Positions 28,628-36,212 of a DNA stretch of 64,000 nucleotides are shown piece by piece. Each line of letters begins with the position of its first letter. The stretch's first letter is position 1. The stretch spans positions 3,534,001 through 3,598,000 of the forward strand of contig NZ_JAEDAO010000001.1 of NCBI RefSeq assembly GCF_016641735.1. Direction: 5' to 3'. The notes under the pieces are model-generated. The model worked only from the letters and a program-made list of their open reading frames with translations, did not search any database and was not told the origin of the DNA. The position numbers were made by a program, and so were the translations under genes. The stretch comes from Ramlibacter algicola. Its GTDB lineage: Bacteria > Pseudomonadota > Gammaproteobacteria > Burkholderiales > Burkholderiaceae_C.

Positions 28628-29491
28628 TCACAGGTCCTGGAAGCGCATGGAGTAGTCCGTCGCCTTCACGTCTTTCGTGAGGGTCCCGATCGAGATGCGG
28701 TCGACGCCGGTTTCCGCAAGGGCCCGCAGGCCGTCCAGCGTGACGCCGCCGGAGATCTCGAGGATCGCGCGGCCCGCGTTGATGCGCACGGCTTCGCGCA
28801 GCGTGGGGAGGTCCATGTTGTCCAGCAGGACCATGCGCGCGCCGGCGCGCAGGGCCTCTTCGAGCTGCACCAGCGTCTCGACTTCCACTTCGATGAAGGC
28901 GGCATTCGCGGCCGCGTCCTGCGCCGCCTTCAACACCGCGGAGATGCCGCCTGCCGCGGCGATGTGGTTCTCCTTGACCAGCACCGCGTCGTACAGGCCG
29001 ATGCGGTGGTTGGTGCCGCCACCCGTGCGCACCGCGTACTTCTGCGCGAGGCGCAGCCCCGGCAGCGTCTTGCGCGTGTCGACGATGTGCGCCTTCGTGC
29101 CGCGGACGGCTTCGACGTACGTTGCCGTCTTGGTGGCCACGCCGCTGAGCAATTGCAGGAAGTTCAGGGCGGTGCGTTCGGCGGTGAGCAGCGCGCGCGC
29201 CTGGCCGCGGATTTCCACGACGGGCTGGCCGATGCGCGTGCGGCGGCCTTCCGGCACCGCCCACGTGATGGTGGCCTGCGGGTCGAGCTGGTGGACGGTG
29301 GCGACGAACCACGGGCCGCCGCAGACGACGGCTTCCTCGCGCGCGATGACCAACGCACGGGCACGTCGAGCGGGGTCGACCAGGCCGGCGGTGAGGTCAC
29401 CGCCGCCGACGTCTTCCTGCAGGGCGCGGGCCGCGTCGGCGCGCGCCAGCTCGGCGATGGCGGCCGGACTGAAATCGAAAACTGGGGGCAT
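28628..29491 (-). CDS. nadC: Nicotinate-nucleotide pyrophosphorylase (quinolinate phosphoribosyltransferase)
   Basis: This 287-residue enzyme makes nicotinate mononucleotide from quinolinate and PRPP. Diagnostic stretches are [57 protein letters not shown] and [26 protein letters not shown]. The N-terminal domain (residues 1-110) holds [15 protein letters not shown]. The ATG at 29491 gives the normal length. It is first in nadC-nadA-phosphoesterase and diverges from the thioredoxin-like gene. Confidence 0.96.
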   Translation of the reverse strand: MPPVFDFSPAAIAELARADAARALQEDVGGGDLTAGLVDPARRARALVIAREEAVVCGGPWFVATVHQLDPQATITWAVPEGRRTRIGQPVVEIRGQARALLTAERTALNFLQLLSGVATKTATYVEAVRGTKAHIVDTRKTLPGLRLAQKYAVRTGGGTNHRIGLYDAVLVKENHIAAAGGISAVLKAAQDAAANAAFIEVEVETLVQLEEALRAGARMVLLDNMDLPTLREAVRINAGRAILEISGGVTLDGLRALAETGVDRISIGTLTKDVKATDYSMRFQDL

Positions 29492-29574
29492 CGGGCGAGC
29501 ATAGCGGCACCGCGTTGGCACCATGTGCGGCAAGGTCGCCCCCCTGTCGTGCGCGGCGGCCCACAATCGACGCC

Positions 29575-29895
29575 ATGGAAACGGCCTATCTCTCCCAGGA
29601 ACCCAGCCGTGCCGAGATGGACGGCATGGCGGGCGCGGTCCTGCTCGAATTCGGCACCCCGTGGTGCGGCTGGTGCCGCGGCGCGCAGCCGAAGATCGCG
29701 CAGGCGCTCGGGACGCACCCGGGCGTGCAGCACGTGAAGGTCGAGGACGGCAGCGGCCGCCCGCTCGGCCGCTCCTACCGCGTCAAGCTGTGGCCCACCC
29801 TCGTCTTCCTGCGCGATGGCCAGGAAGTCGAGCGCCTCGTGCGCCCGCAGGACGCAGCGGAGATCGAGCAGGCGCTGGCACGCATCGACGCGTGA
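29575..29895 (+). CDS. Thioredoxin-like protein with WCGWC active site
   Basis: This 106-residue thioredoxin-fold protein lacks a signal peptide. The active site is FGTPWCGWCRGAQPKIAQAL at ~residues 27-46, a CGWC motif in place of CGPC. The cis-proline strand is seen in YRVKLWPTLVFLRDGQEVERLVRP. It is probably a cytoplasmic thiol-disulfide oxidoreductase, with no partner indicated. The ATG at 29575 matches the fold start. It is transcribed divergently from nadC and converges on the lipoprotein gene, 16 nt apart. Confidence 0.88.
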   Translation: METAYLSQEPSRAEMDGMAGAVLLEFGTPWCGWCRGAQPKIAQALGTHPGVQHVKVEDGSGRPLGRSYRVKLWPTLVFLRDGQEVERLVRPQDAAEIEQALARIDA

Positions 29896-29911
29896 GCGCC
29901 CGCCGCCCCGC

Positions 29912-30562
29912 TCAGTCGGTCGCGAAGCAGTACAGCAGGCCGGCGCTGCCGGTTGACGCCAGCCCGCTGGTGCTGCAGCCGCGCGAGCCGTGGGACGAAT
30001 TCCAGGATACGTTGGCGACCGGGTCGGGGTTGGTTCCCTTGCGGTCGTGGTGCCCCATGAGCACAGAGCCCTCGTCGCTGCTGGTGTAGTTGCGGCACGT
30101 CGTGTCGTTGGCGGCGGTGGACGCGCGGCCATCCGGCATCGAGCCGGTCAGGATGTCATGCATGTTTGGCGTGTCGCCGCTGCCGTTGACGACGGCACCC
30201 TTCTCGGTGAGCGACGTGTCCTTCCCGAGCTTGTTGTTCGCGCTGTGCAGGTCGTCCACGCTGGTGGCGACCACCACGCCCTTCGCGTTCTTCCACGGAC
30301 CCTTGCCGATGCGGTCGCGCGCGTTCGTGCCGCCGGCGCCCGTCGTGCTCAGGTACGCGCGCCAGGTGTGGTCGCCGCCGCCCACGGCGGTGGCCAGCGC
30401 CTGGCAGTGCTGGTCGGCGCCGGCCAGGCCACCGAAATCCGCGCCCTTCCCGGGATTGGCGCTGGTGATGAAGAAGCCCATCGGCGACTTCGGCTTGGTG
30501 GCGCACGACGCGAGGGCTGCGATCGCGCCGGCGATGAGGAGGAGGCGAGCGGAACGGTGCAT
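29912..30562 (-). CDS. Lipoprotein with lectin-like (endostatin-like) domain
   Basis: This 216-residue lipoprotein has a lipobox (ALASC) with Cys20 as the likely lipidation site. The mature part reads FFITSANPGKGADFGGLAGADQHCQALA, then TWRAYLSTTG, ARDRIGKGPWKNAKGVVVA and MHDILTGSMPDGR. This pattern is seen in bacterial lectin-like domains related to the collagen XV/XVIII endostatin fold. Six mature cysteines could form disulfides. It is likely periplasmic or outer-membrane-facing; the ligand is unknown. It follows gpsA by 61 nt on the same strand. Confidence 0.75.
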   Translation of the reverse strand: MHRSARLLLIAGAIAALASCATKPKSPMGFFITSANPGKGADFGGLAGADQHCQALATAVGGGDHTWRAYLSTTGAGGTNARDRIGKGPWKNAKGVVVATSVDDLHSANNKLGKDTSLTEKGAVVNGSGDTPNMHDILTGSMPDGRASTAANDTTCRNYTSSDEGSVLMGHHDRKGTNPDPVANVSWNSSHGSRGCSTSGLASTGSAGLLYCFATD

Positions 30563-30623
30563 GGGGCGTTCTCCGGTTGTTGAATGGCCAGTCTGGCCAC
30601 GCCGCCATGGGACGGCATCCGGA

Positions 30624-31637
30624 TCAACGCGGAGGGCTCGCGGCGTATTCCGCGGCGGGGTCGCGACCCATCAGCGCGGCGACCGCTTCAATGGGCCGCA
30701 CTCGCCCATCGAGCAACTCCACGACGGCGGCGGCCACGGGCATGTCGACTCCCAGGCGCGCGGCGCGATCGACGACGGTGCGTGCCGTCGGCACACCTTC
30801 CGCCACGTGCCCGAGCGACGCGACGGCATCCTGCAGGCTGCGGCCCTGCGCGAGCAGCAGGCCGACCTGGCGGTTGCGACTGAGGTCGCCGGTGGCCGTG
30901 AGCACCAGGTCGCCGAGGCCGGACAGGCCCATGAAGGTGTCGGCGCGGCCCCCGAGCGCGATGCCCAGGCGCGTCATCTCGGCGAGCCCGCGCGTGACGA
31001 GCGCGGCGCGTGCGTTCAGGCCCAGCGAGAGGCCGTCGCACAGCCCGCAGGCGATGGCCAGCACGTTCTTCACCGCGCCACCCACTTCGGCGCCGGCGAG
31101 ATCGTCGTTCGCGTACACGCGCAGCGCGGGGCCGTGGAACGCTGCCACGAGCGCATCGCGCACTTCGGCGTGGGCGCTGGCCGCGACGAGTGCCGTCGGC
31201 TGTGAGCGGGCAACCTCCTGCGCGAAGCTCGGGCCGGTGAGCACGCCGGCTTTCAATGCCGGCGCGACTTCGGCCTGGACCTCGTGGCCCAGCAAGCCGT
31301 ACGGGCGGCCTTCGGCCGGTTCGAACCCCTTGCACAACCACGCGACGGGCACACGCGTCGACGCCAGCTGCGTGAGCATCCCGCGCAGCCCCGCCATCGG
31401 CGTGGCGACCAGCACCAGGTCGTGCTCCATCGCGAGCGCCGCGGGATCCGTGGCGCCTTCGACGTGCAGGGAGGGAGGAAGCGCGATGCCGGGCAGATAG
31501 CGCCGGTTTTCGCGCGCGGCGCCGATGGCCCCGGCTTGGGCGGCGTCACGCGCCCACAGGGTGACCGCGTGGCGCCCGGCCGCGCTCGCGGCAAGGGCCG
31601 TGCCCCAGGCGCCGGCCCCGAGCACGAGCAGCCTCAT
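30624..31637 (-). CDS. gpsA: NAD(P)-dependent glycerol-3-phosphate dehydrogenase
   Basis: This 337-residue enzyme reduces dihydroxyacetone phosphate to sn-glycerol-3-phosphate for phospholipid synthesis. The Rossmann motif [12 protein letters not shown] opens the protein. The catalytic lysine region [19 protein letters not shown] is at ~185-203, and [11 protein letters not shown] and [23 protein letters not shown] are family signatures. It lies 16 nt downstream of secB, an order often seen in proteobacteria. The start at 31637 is unambiguous. Confidence 0.96.
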   Translation of the reverse strand: MRLLVLGAGAWGTALAASAAGRHAVTLWARDAAQAGAIGAARENRRYLPGIALPPSLHVEGATDPAALAMEHDLVLVATPMAGLRGMLTQLASTRVPVAWLCKGFEPAEGRPYGLLGHEVQAEVAPALKAGVLTGPSFAQEVARSQPTALVAASAHAEVRDALVAAFHGPALRVYANDDLAGAEVGGAVKNVLAIACGLCDGLSLGLNARAALVTRGLAEMTRLGIALGGRADTFMGLSGLGDLVLTATGDLSRNRQVGLLLAQGRSLQDAVASLGHVAEGVPTARTVVDRAARLGVDMPVAAAVVELLDGRVRPIEAVAALMGRDPAAEYAASPPR

Positions 31638-31653
31638 GGCGAGCGGGACGGCC

Positions 31654-32130
31654 TCAGGCCGTCGTGATGATGGAGGGCTGCTGGCCCTGCTGCTGCGCGA
31701 GCTGCGCCTGCTGCTGCTCGTACATGCTCTGGAAGTTGATCTCGGCCAGGTGCACGGTCGGGAAGCCGGCGCGCGTGACGATGTCCGCGACGTTGGAACG
31801 CAGGTACGGGTACACGATCTGCGGGCAGGCGATGCCCAGGATCGGGCTCAGCTGGTCGTCGGGCAGGTTGCGGATCTCGAAGATGCCGGCCTGCTTGGCC
31901 TCCACCAGGAACACCGTCTTGTCCTTGATCTTCGTGGTCACGGTCGCGGTGATGGCGACCTCGAAGATGCCCTCGACGACCGGCGCGGCTTCGACGCCGA
32001 GCTGGATGTCGACGGTGGGCTGCTCCTGCTCCAGCAGGATCTGCGGCGAATTGGGCTGCTCCAGCGACGCTTCCTTGAGGTAGACGCGCTGGATCTGGAA
32101 GACGGGGTCCTGCTGTTGCTGGTCGGCCAT
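31654..32130 (-). CDS. secB: Protein-export chaperone SecB
   Basis: This 158-residue cytoplasmic tetrameric chaperone keeps precursors unfolded for SecA. The family core is intact: [80 protein letters not shown]. The glutamine-rich C-terminus ([12 protein letters not shown]) is unremarkable. It forms an operon with gpsA. A terminator-like hairpin separates it from grxC upstream, so it probably has its own promoter, which I could not place. Confidence 0.97.
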   Translation of the reverse strand: MADQQQQDPVFQIQRVYLKEASLEQPNSPQILLEQEQPTVDIQLGVEAAPVVEGIFEVAITATVTTKIKDKTVFLVEAKQAGIFEIRNLPDDQLSPILGIACPQIVYPYLRSNVADIVTRAGFPTVHLAEINFQSMYEQQQAQLAQQQGQQPSIITTA

Positions 32131-32146
32131 GAATGTGCTCGGTGAG

Positions 32147-32183
32147 GAAAAGAAGCGGCCCGCCGGGTCTTGCCCGCGGGCCG
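32147..32183 (-). terminator. Probable Rho-independent terminator after grxC
   Basis: On the minus strand CGGCCCGC and GCGGGCCG pair around an inner GGG/CCC extension, followed by CTTCTTTT. It lies between grxC and secB. A second short stem (GGCCGGG/CCCGGCC, 32207-32228) precedes it. Confidence 0.6.
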
Positions 32184-32233
32184 GGGTCCAGGATCGGATT
32201 ATCTCAGGCCGGGCGGCGGCACCCGGCCACGGC

Positions 32234-32494
32234 TCAGCTGCCTTGCAGCAGCGGCACGAGGCCGCCGCGCTGGTCGAGGTCCACCAGGTCGTCGCAGCCG
32301 CCGACGTGGGTGTCGCCGATGAAGATCTGCGGCACGGTGCGGCGCCCCGTGATTTCCATCATCTTCATGCGTTCCTGCGGCTGGGCGTCGACACGGATTT
32401 CGTTGATGTGGTCCACGCCCTTGGCCTTCAGGATCTGCTTGGCCCGGATGCAGTACGGGCAGACGGCGGTGGTGTACATCGTGACGGGTTGCAT
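32234..32494 (-). CDS. grxC: Glutaredoxin 3
   Basis: This 86-residue glutaredoxin has the dithiol active site [13 protein letters not shown] (CPYC) at ~residues 11-14. The glutathione-binding [18 protein letters not shown] is at ~52-70. It reduces disulfides and glutathionylated proteins in the cytoplasm. The ATG at 32494 (MQPVTMYTT) gives the normal size; a start at 32515 would run into the rhodanese gene. It follows that gene by 17 nt, so the two redox/sulfur proteins share a transcript. Confidence 0.95.
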   Translation of the reverse strand: MQPVTMYTTAVCPYCIRAKQILKAKGVDHINEIRVDAQPQERMKMMEITGRRTVPQIFIGDTHVGGCDDLVDLDQRGGLVPLLQGS

Positions 32495-32511
32495 GCGTGG
32501 CGGTCCTGCTT

Positions 32512-32919
32512 TCAAGCCTTCTCGACCGGCAGGTTAGCGTCTTTCCACGCGCGCAGGCCGCCGTCCAGGGCTTGGGCCTTGTCGTAACCCAGTTTCTTGG
32601 CGACGGCGACCGCGCGGGTCGCGCGCGCGCCGGTGGCGCACACCAGGATGAGCGGCAGCCCCTTGTTCTTCACGACCTCGGGCAGGCGCTGCTCGAGCTG
32701 GCCGAAGGGCACGCTGCGCGCGCCGCCCACGTGGCCGGCCGCGTACTCGTCGGGCTCGCTCACGTCGACGACGATCGCCTTCTCGCGGTTGATCAGGTGC
32801 ACCGCACCCGCGGCGCCGAGCCCGCCGCCCATGCCGCCCCGCAGGACGGGCCACAGCAGCATGCCGCCGGAGGTCAGCGCGACCGCGATCAGCACCCAGT
32901 TCTTGATGACGAAATCCAT
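32512..32919 (-). CDS. Membrane-anchored rhodanese-like sulfurtransferase
   Basis: This 135-residue protein has an N-terminal membrane segment (FVIKNWVLIAVALTSGGMLLWPVL) and a single rhodanese domain. The domain carries VDVSEPDEYAAGHVGGARSVPFGQL and the catalytic cysteine in LILVCATGARA. The active loop differs from classical thiosulfate sulfurtransferases, so the sulfur donor is uncertain. It resembles E. coli YibN, which also neighbours grxC, secB, gpsA and a gpm gene. That synteny supports the call. The ATG at 32919 is used. Confidence 0.9.
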   Translation of the reverse strand: MDFVIKNWVLIAVALTSGGMLLWPVLRGGMGGGLGAAGAVHLINREKAIVVDVSEPDEYAAGHVGGARSVPFGQLEQRLPEVVKNKGLPLILVCATGARATRAVAVAKKLGYDKAQALDGGLRAWKDANLPVEKA

Positions 32920-32992
32920 TGCTGTCCCAAAGCGCACCACGGCGCCAAACCCGCGATTCTAGAATTTGTCCTTTGCCCGCCCCACAACACCC

Positions 32993-33736
32993 ATGTACAA
33001 GCTCGTGCTGGTTCGCCACGGCGAATCGACCTGGAACCTCGAGAACCGCTTCACCGGCTGGACCGACGTCGACCTGACGCCCACCGGCATCGAGCAGGCC
33101 AAGACGGCCGGCCGCCTGCTCAAGGCCGAGGGCTATGAATTCGACGTCTGCCACACCAGCGTCCTCAAGCGCGCCATCCACACGCTGTGGCACTGCCTCG
33201 ACGAGATGGACCGCGCCTGGCTGCCCACGGTGAAGTCGTGGCGCCTCAACGAGCGGCACTACGGCGGCCTGCAGGGCCTGAACAAGGCCGAGACCGCGAA
33301 GAAGTACGGCGACGACCAGGTGCTGGTCTGGCGCCGCAGCTACGACGTGCCGCCGCCGCCGCTGGAAGCCGGCGATCCGCGCGCCGAAGGGGCCGATCCG
33401 CGTTACGCGCGGTTGCAACCGGGCGAGGTACCGTTGACCGAGTGCCTCAAGGACACGGTGGCCCGCGTGCTGCCCTACTGGAACGAGTCGATGGCACCGG
33501 CCATCAAGGCCGGCAAGCGGCTGCTGGTGTCGGCGCACGGCAATTCGATCCGGGCCCTGGTGAAGTACCTGGACGGCATCTCGGATGCCGACATCGTCGG
33601 CCTCAACATCCCCAACGGCATCCCGCTGGTCTACGAACTGGACGCGGACCTGAAGCCGATCCGGCACTACTACCTCGGCGATGCCGAAGCGGCCGCGAAG
33701 GCCGCCGCCGCGGTGGCCGCGCAAGGCAAGGGCTGA
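32993..33736 (+). CDS. gpmA: 2,3-bisphosphoglycerate-dependent phosphoglycerate mutase
   Basis: This 247-residue glycolytic enzyme interconverts 3- and 2-phosphoglycerate. The phosphohistidine motif [10 protein letters not shown] lies at residues 5-14. [38 protein letters not shown] and the second catalytic histidine in [14 protein letters not shown] follow. The Ala-rich C-terminal tail ([17 protein letters not shown]) is typical. The ATG at 32993 is fixed by the conserved [10 protein letters not shown] start. It is divergent from the rhodanese gene, with 73 nt between. Confidence 0.97.
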   Translation: MYKLVLVRHGESTWNLENRFTGWTDVDLTPTGIEQAKTAGRLLKAEGYEFDVCHTSVLKRAIHTLWHCLDEMDRAWLPTVKSWRLNERHYGGLQGLNKAETAKKYGDDQVLVWRRSYDVPPPPLEAGDPRAEGADPRYARLQPGEVPLTECLKDTVARVLPYWNESMAPAIKAGKRLLVSAHGNSIRALVKYLDGISDADIVGLNIPNGIPLVYELDADLKPIRHYYLGDAEAAAKAAAAVAAQGKG

Positions 33737-33864
33737 GGCCCATCCGGGCGCTCCGGGTTTTTTGCACGTGGGCGCCCGCTCTTCCGGAACCAGCGGCCGC
33801 CGCGACGGTCTGAGCCTGTTCTCAGGTGTATAAAGAGCCTTCGCGAGAGGATGTTTCCCTTCCC

Positions 33865-35307
33865 ATGAGCCAGAAACTCAAGATTGCCGGCTGGATTTCG
33901 GTGGGCGCGCTGGCCGGCGCGCTGACCACGGTGTCGCTGCAGACCGTGGCCCGAAGCTCGGCGCTGGCCCCCCTGCCTCTGGAAGAACTCCAGCAAATGG
34001 CCGCCGTGTTCGGGATGATCAAGACCGACTACGTCGAGCCGGTCGACGAGCACAAGCTGATCAGCGATGCCATCGCCGGCATGGTCGCCAGCCTCGACCC
34101 GCACTCGCAGTACTTCGACAAGAAGTCGTACAAGGAATTCCGCGAAGGCACGTCCGGCCGCTTCGTCGGCGTCGGCATCGAGATCTCGCAGGAAGAAGGC
34201 CTGGTCAAGGTCGTGTCCCCGATCGAGGGCTCGCCCGCCTACCGCGCCGGCCTCAAGCCCAACGACCTGATCACCAAGATCGACGACACCGTCGTCAAGG
34301 GCCTGACGCTGTCCGAAGCCGTCAAGAAGATGCGCGGCGAGCCGAACACCAAGGTCACGCTCACCATCTTCCGCAAGGACGAGAACCGCTCCTTCCCGGT
34401 GACCATCACGCGCGAGGAAATCCGCACCCAGTCCGTCAAGGGCAAGGTGATGGAGCCCGGCTACGCGTGGATCCGACTGTCGCAGTTCCAGGAGCGCACG
34501 GTCGACGACTTCGTGCGCAAGGTCGACGAGATCTACAAGCAGGAGCCCAATCTCAAGGGCATGGTGCTGGACCTGCGCAACGACCCGGGTGGCCTGCTCG
34601 ATGCGGCCGTGGCCATCTCCGCGGCCTTCCTGCCCGAGAACGTGAGCGTGGTGTCCACCAACGGCCAGCTGCCCGAGAGCAAGTTCGTCTACAAGGCCGC
34701 GCCGGAGTTCTACCAGCGCCGCGCCGGGTCCGACCCGCTGCGCCGCCTGCCCGCCGGCCTGAAGAACGTGCCGCTGGTGGTGCTGGTCAACGAAGGTTCC
34801 GCGTCCGCCAGCGAGATCGTCGCCGGCGCGCTGCAGGACCACAAGCGCGCGATGGTGCTGGGCAGCCAGACCTTCGGCAAGGGCTCGGTGCAGACCGTGC
34901 GTCCGCTCGGCCCCGACACCGGCCTGAAGCTCACGACGGCCCGCTACTACACGCCCAGCGGCAAGTCGATCCAGGCCAAGGGCATCGTCCCCGACGTGCT
35001 GGTCGACGAGACCGAGGAAGGCAACATCTTCTCGCTGCTGCGCACCCGCGAGGCCGATCTCGAGAAGCACCTCAATAGCGGCCAGGGCCCCGAGGTGAAG
35101 GACGCCGCGCGCGAGAAGCTCCGCGAGGAAGCCCGCAAGAAGGCCGAGGAGGAAGCGCGCAAGCCGGTGGCCGAGCGCAAGTTCCCCGAGTTCGGCACCG
35201 AGAAGGACTTCCAGCTCGTGCAGGCGCTCAACCAGCTCAAGGGCCGTCCGGTGCTCGTGAGCAAGACGCAGGTGATCGAGAGCAAGCTCGAGAAGAAGGA
35301 GAACTGA
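33865..35307 (+). CDS. ctpA: Carboxy-terminal processing protease (S41A), CtpA family
   Basis: This 480-residue periplasmic protease has an N-terminal signal or anchor segment (IAGWISVGALAGALTTVSLQTVA). A PDZ domain follows at ~85-165 (GIEISQEEGLVKVVSPIEGSPAYRAGLKPNDLI), then the S41 domain. The Ser-Lys dyad is in NEGSASASEIVAGALQDH and TFGKGSVQT. After ~residue 395 comes a charged, Glu/Lys/Arg-rich helix (REEARKKAEEEARKPVAERK). It trims C-termini of envelope proteins; clients are unknown. The ATG at 33865 is chosen because the signal segment follows at once. A GTG at 33826 is open but lies in a promoter-like TATAAAG stretch. Confidence 0.92.
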   Translation: MSQKLKIAGWISVGALAGALTTVSLQTVARSSALAPLPLEELQQMAAVFGMIKTDYVEPVDEHKLISDAIAGMVASLDPHSQYFDKKSYKEFREGTSGRFVGVGIEISQEEGLVKVVSPIEGSPAYRAGLKPNDLITKIDDTVVKGLTLSEAVKKMRGEPNTKVTLTIFRKDENRSFPVTITREEIRTQSVKGKVMEPGYAWIRLSQFQERTVDDFVRKVDEIYKQEPNLKGMVLDLRNDPGGLLDAAVAISAAFLPENVSVVSTNGQLPESKFVYKAAPEFYQRRAGSDPLRRLPAGLKNVPLVVLVNEGSASASEIVAGALQDHKRAMVLGSQTFGKGSVQTVRPLGPDTGLKLTTARYYTPSGKSIQAKGIVPDVLVDETEEGNIFSLLRTREADLEKHLNSGQGPEVKDAAREKLREEARKKAEEEARKPVAERKFPEFGTEKDFQLVQALNQLKGRPVLVSKTQVIESKLEKKEN

Positions 35308-35311
35308 CCTG

Positions 35312-35368
35312 CACGGAGCCGCAGGCTCCGAAGCAGGTCATCCCGGCGAAGGCCGGGATCTCGCGGGA
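35312..35368. repeat. REP-like palindromes after ctpA
   Basis: Two short stems stand side by side: CGGAGCC-GCA-GGCTCCG (35314-35330) and ATCCCGGC-GAAG-GCCGGGAT (35340-35359), the latter followed by CTCGCGGGA. The second is the well-known ATCCCGGCnnnnGCCGGGAT type of intergenic palindrome widespread in proteobacteria. It may protect the ctpA mRNA 3' end. Confidence 0.6.
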
Positions 35369-35389
35369 CACGCGGGGCGATCCAAGACC

Positions 35390-35414
35390 AAGGCCGGCGC
35401 AAGCCGGCCTTTTT
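35390..35414 (+). terminator. Rho-independent terminator of ctpA
   Basis: The stem AAGGCCGGC-GCAA-GCCGGCCTT runs into a run of T's (TTTTT at 35410-35414), 83 nt after the ctpA stop. It is a textbook intrinsic terminator. Confidence 0.85.
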
Positions 35415-35437
35415 CGTTGTCGCGCACAATCCCGCGG

Positions 35438-36196
35438 ATGACCGACGACGAGCTGCTGCGCTACTCGCGCCACATCCTGCTGGAAGAGATCGGCGTCGAG
35501 GGCCAGGAACGGCTGGCGCGCTCGCACGTGCTCGTCATCGGCGCCGGCGGCCTCGGCTCGCCGGTGGCGCTGTACCTCGGCACGGCGGGCATCGGCCGCA
35601 TCACGCTGGTCGACGCCGACGAGGTCGACCTCACCAACCTGCAGCGCCAGCTGGCGCATGCGATGGACCGCCTCGGCCAGCCCAAGGCGCTGTCGGCCCG
35701 CACCGCCATCGCCGCCTTGAACCCGCACGTGCAGGTGGAAGCCGTCGTCGCCCGCGCGGACGCGGACTCGCTCGATCGCCTGGTCGCCAACGCCGACATC
35801 GTGGTCGACTGCTGCGACAACTTCGCGACGCGGCAGGCGGTCAACGCGGCCTGCGTGCGGCACGCGCGGCCGCTGGTGTCCGGCGCGGCCATCCGCTTCG
35901 ACGGGCAACTGGCCGTGTTCGACACGCGCGACCCGCACTCCCCTTGCTACGCCTGCGTGTTCCCAGCGGATGCAGTGCCGGAGGAAACGCGGTGCGCCAC
36001 GATGGGCGTGTTCGCGCCGCTGGTGGGCATCGTCGGCTCGATGCAGGCCGCCGAGGCGCTCAAGATCGCCTCGGGTGCCGGCGAGCCACTGGTGGGCCAG
36101 TTGCTGATGCTGGACGCGCGCACGATGGAGTGGACGCGCCTGCGCACGCCGCGGCGAGCCACCTGCCCCGTCTGCGGCACGCGGCCGCTGGCCTGA
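35438..36196 (+). CDS. MoeB/ThiF-type E1-like adenylyltransferase
   Basis: This 252-residue enzyme activates the C-terminus of a small sulfur carrier (MoaD or ThiS type) by adenylation. The nucleotide loop VIGAGGLGSPVALYL is at ~34-48. VDADEVDLTNLQRQ and CCDNFATRQAVN follow. The catalytic-cysteine region is EETRCATMGVFAPLVGIVGSMQAAEALK. Zinc ligands are present as CYAC and CPVC. The length fits MoeB or ThiF, and the neighbours (ctpA, an AsmA gene) do not decide which pathway it serves. The ATG at 35438 is the conserved MTDDELLRYSRH start. Confidence 0.9.
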   Translation: MTDDELLRYSRHILLEEIGVEGQERLARSHVLVIGAGGLGSPVALYLGTAGIGRITLVDADEVDLTNLQRQLAHAMDRLGQPKALSARTAIAALNPHVQVEAVVARADADSLDRLVANADIVVDCCDNFATRQAVNAACVRHARPLVSGAAIRFDGQLAVFDTRDPHSPCYACVFPADAVPEETRCATMGVFAPLVGIVGSMQAAEALKIASGAGEPLVGQLLMLDARTMEWTRLRTPRRATCPVCGTRPLA

Positions 36197-36212
36197 CCCC
36201 GGGACTTGCTGT

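Noticed and set aside
32942-32968. Candidate operator palindrome GATTCTAGAATT between rhodanese and gpmA
   Set aside because: Only a short A/T-rich palindrome with no known regulator or second copy; could be chance.
33826-33864. Upstream GTG start for ctpA at 33826
   Set aside because: The stretch contains a promoter-like TATAAAG and lacks a ribosome site; the signal segment follows the ATG at 33865.
35312-35368. CRISPR-like or novel repeat
   Set aside because: Two different adjacent stems, no spacing regularity; best explained as common REP-like palindromes.
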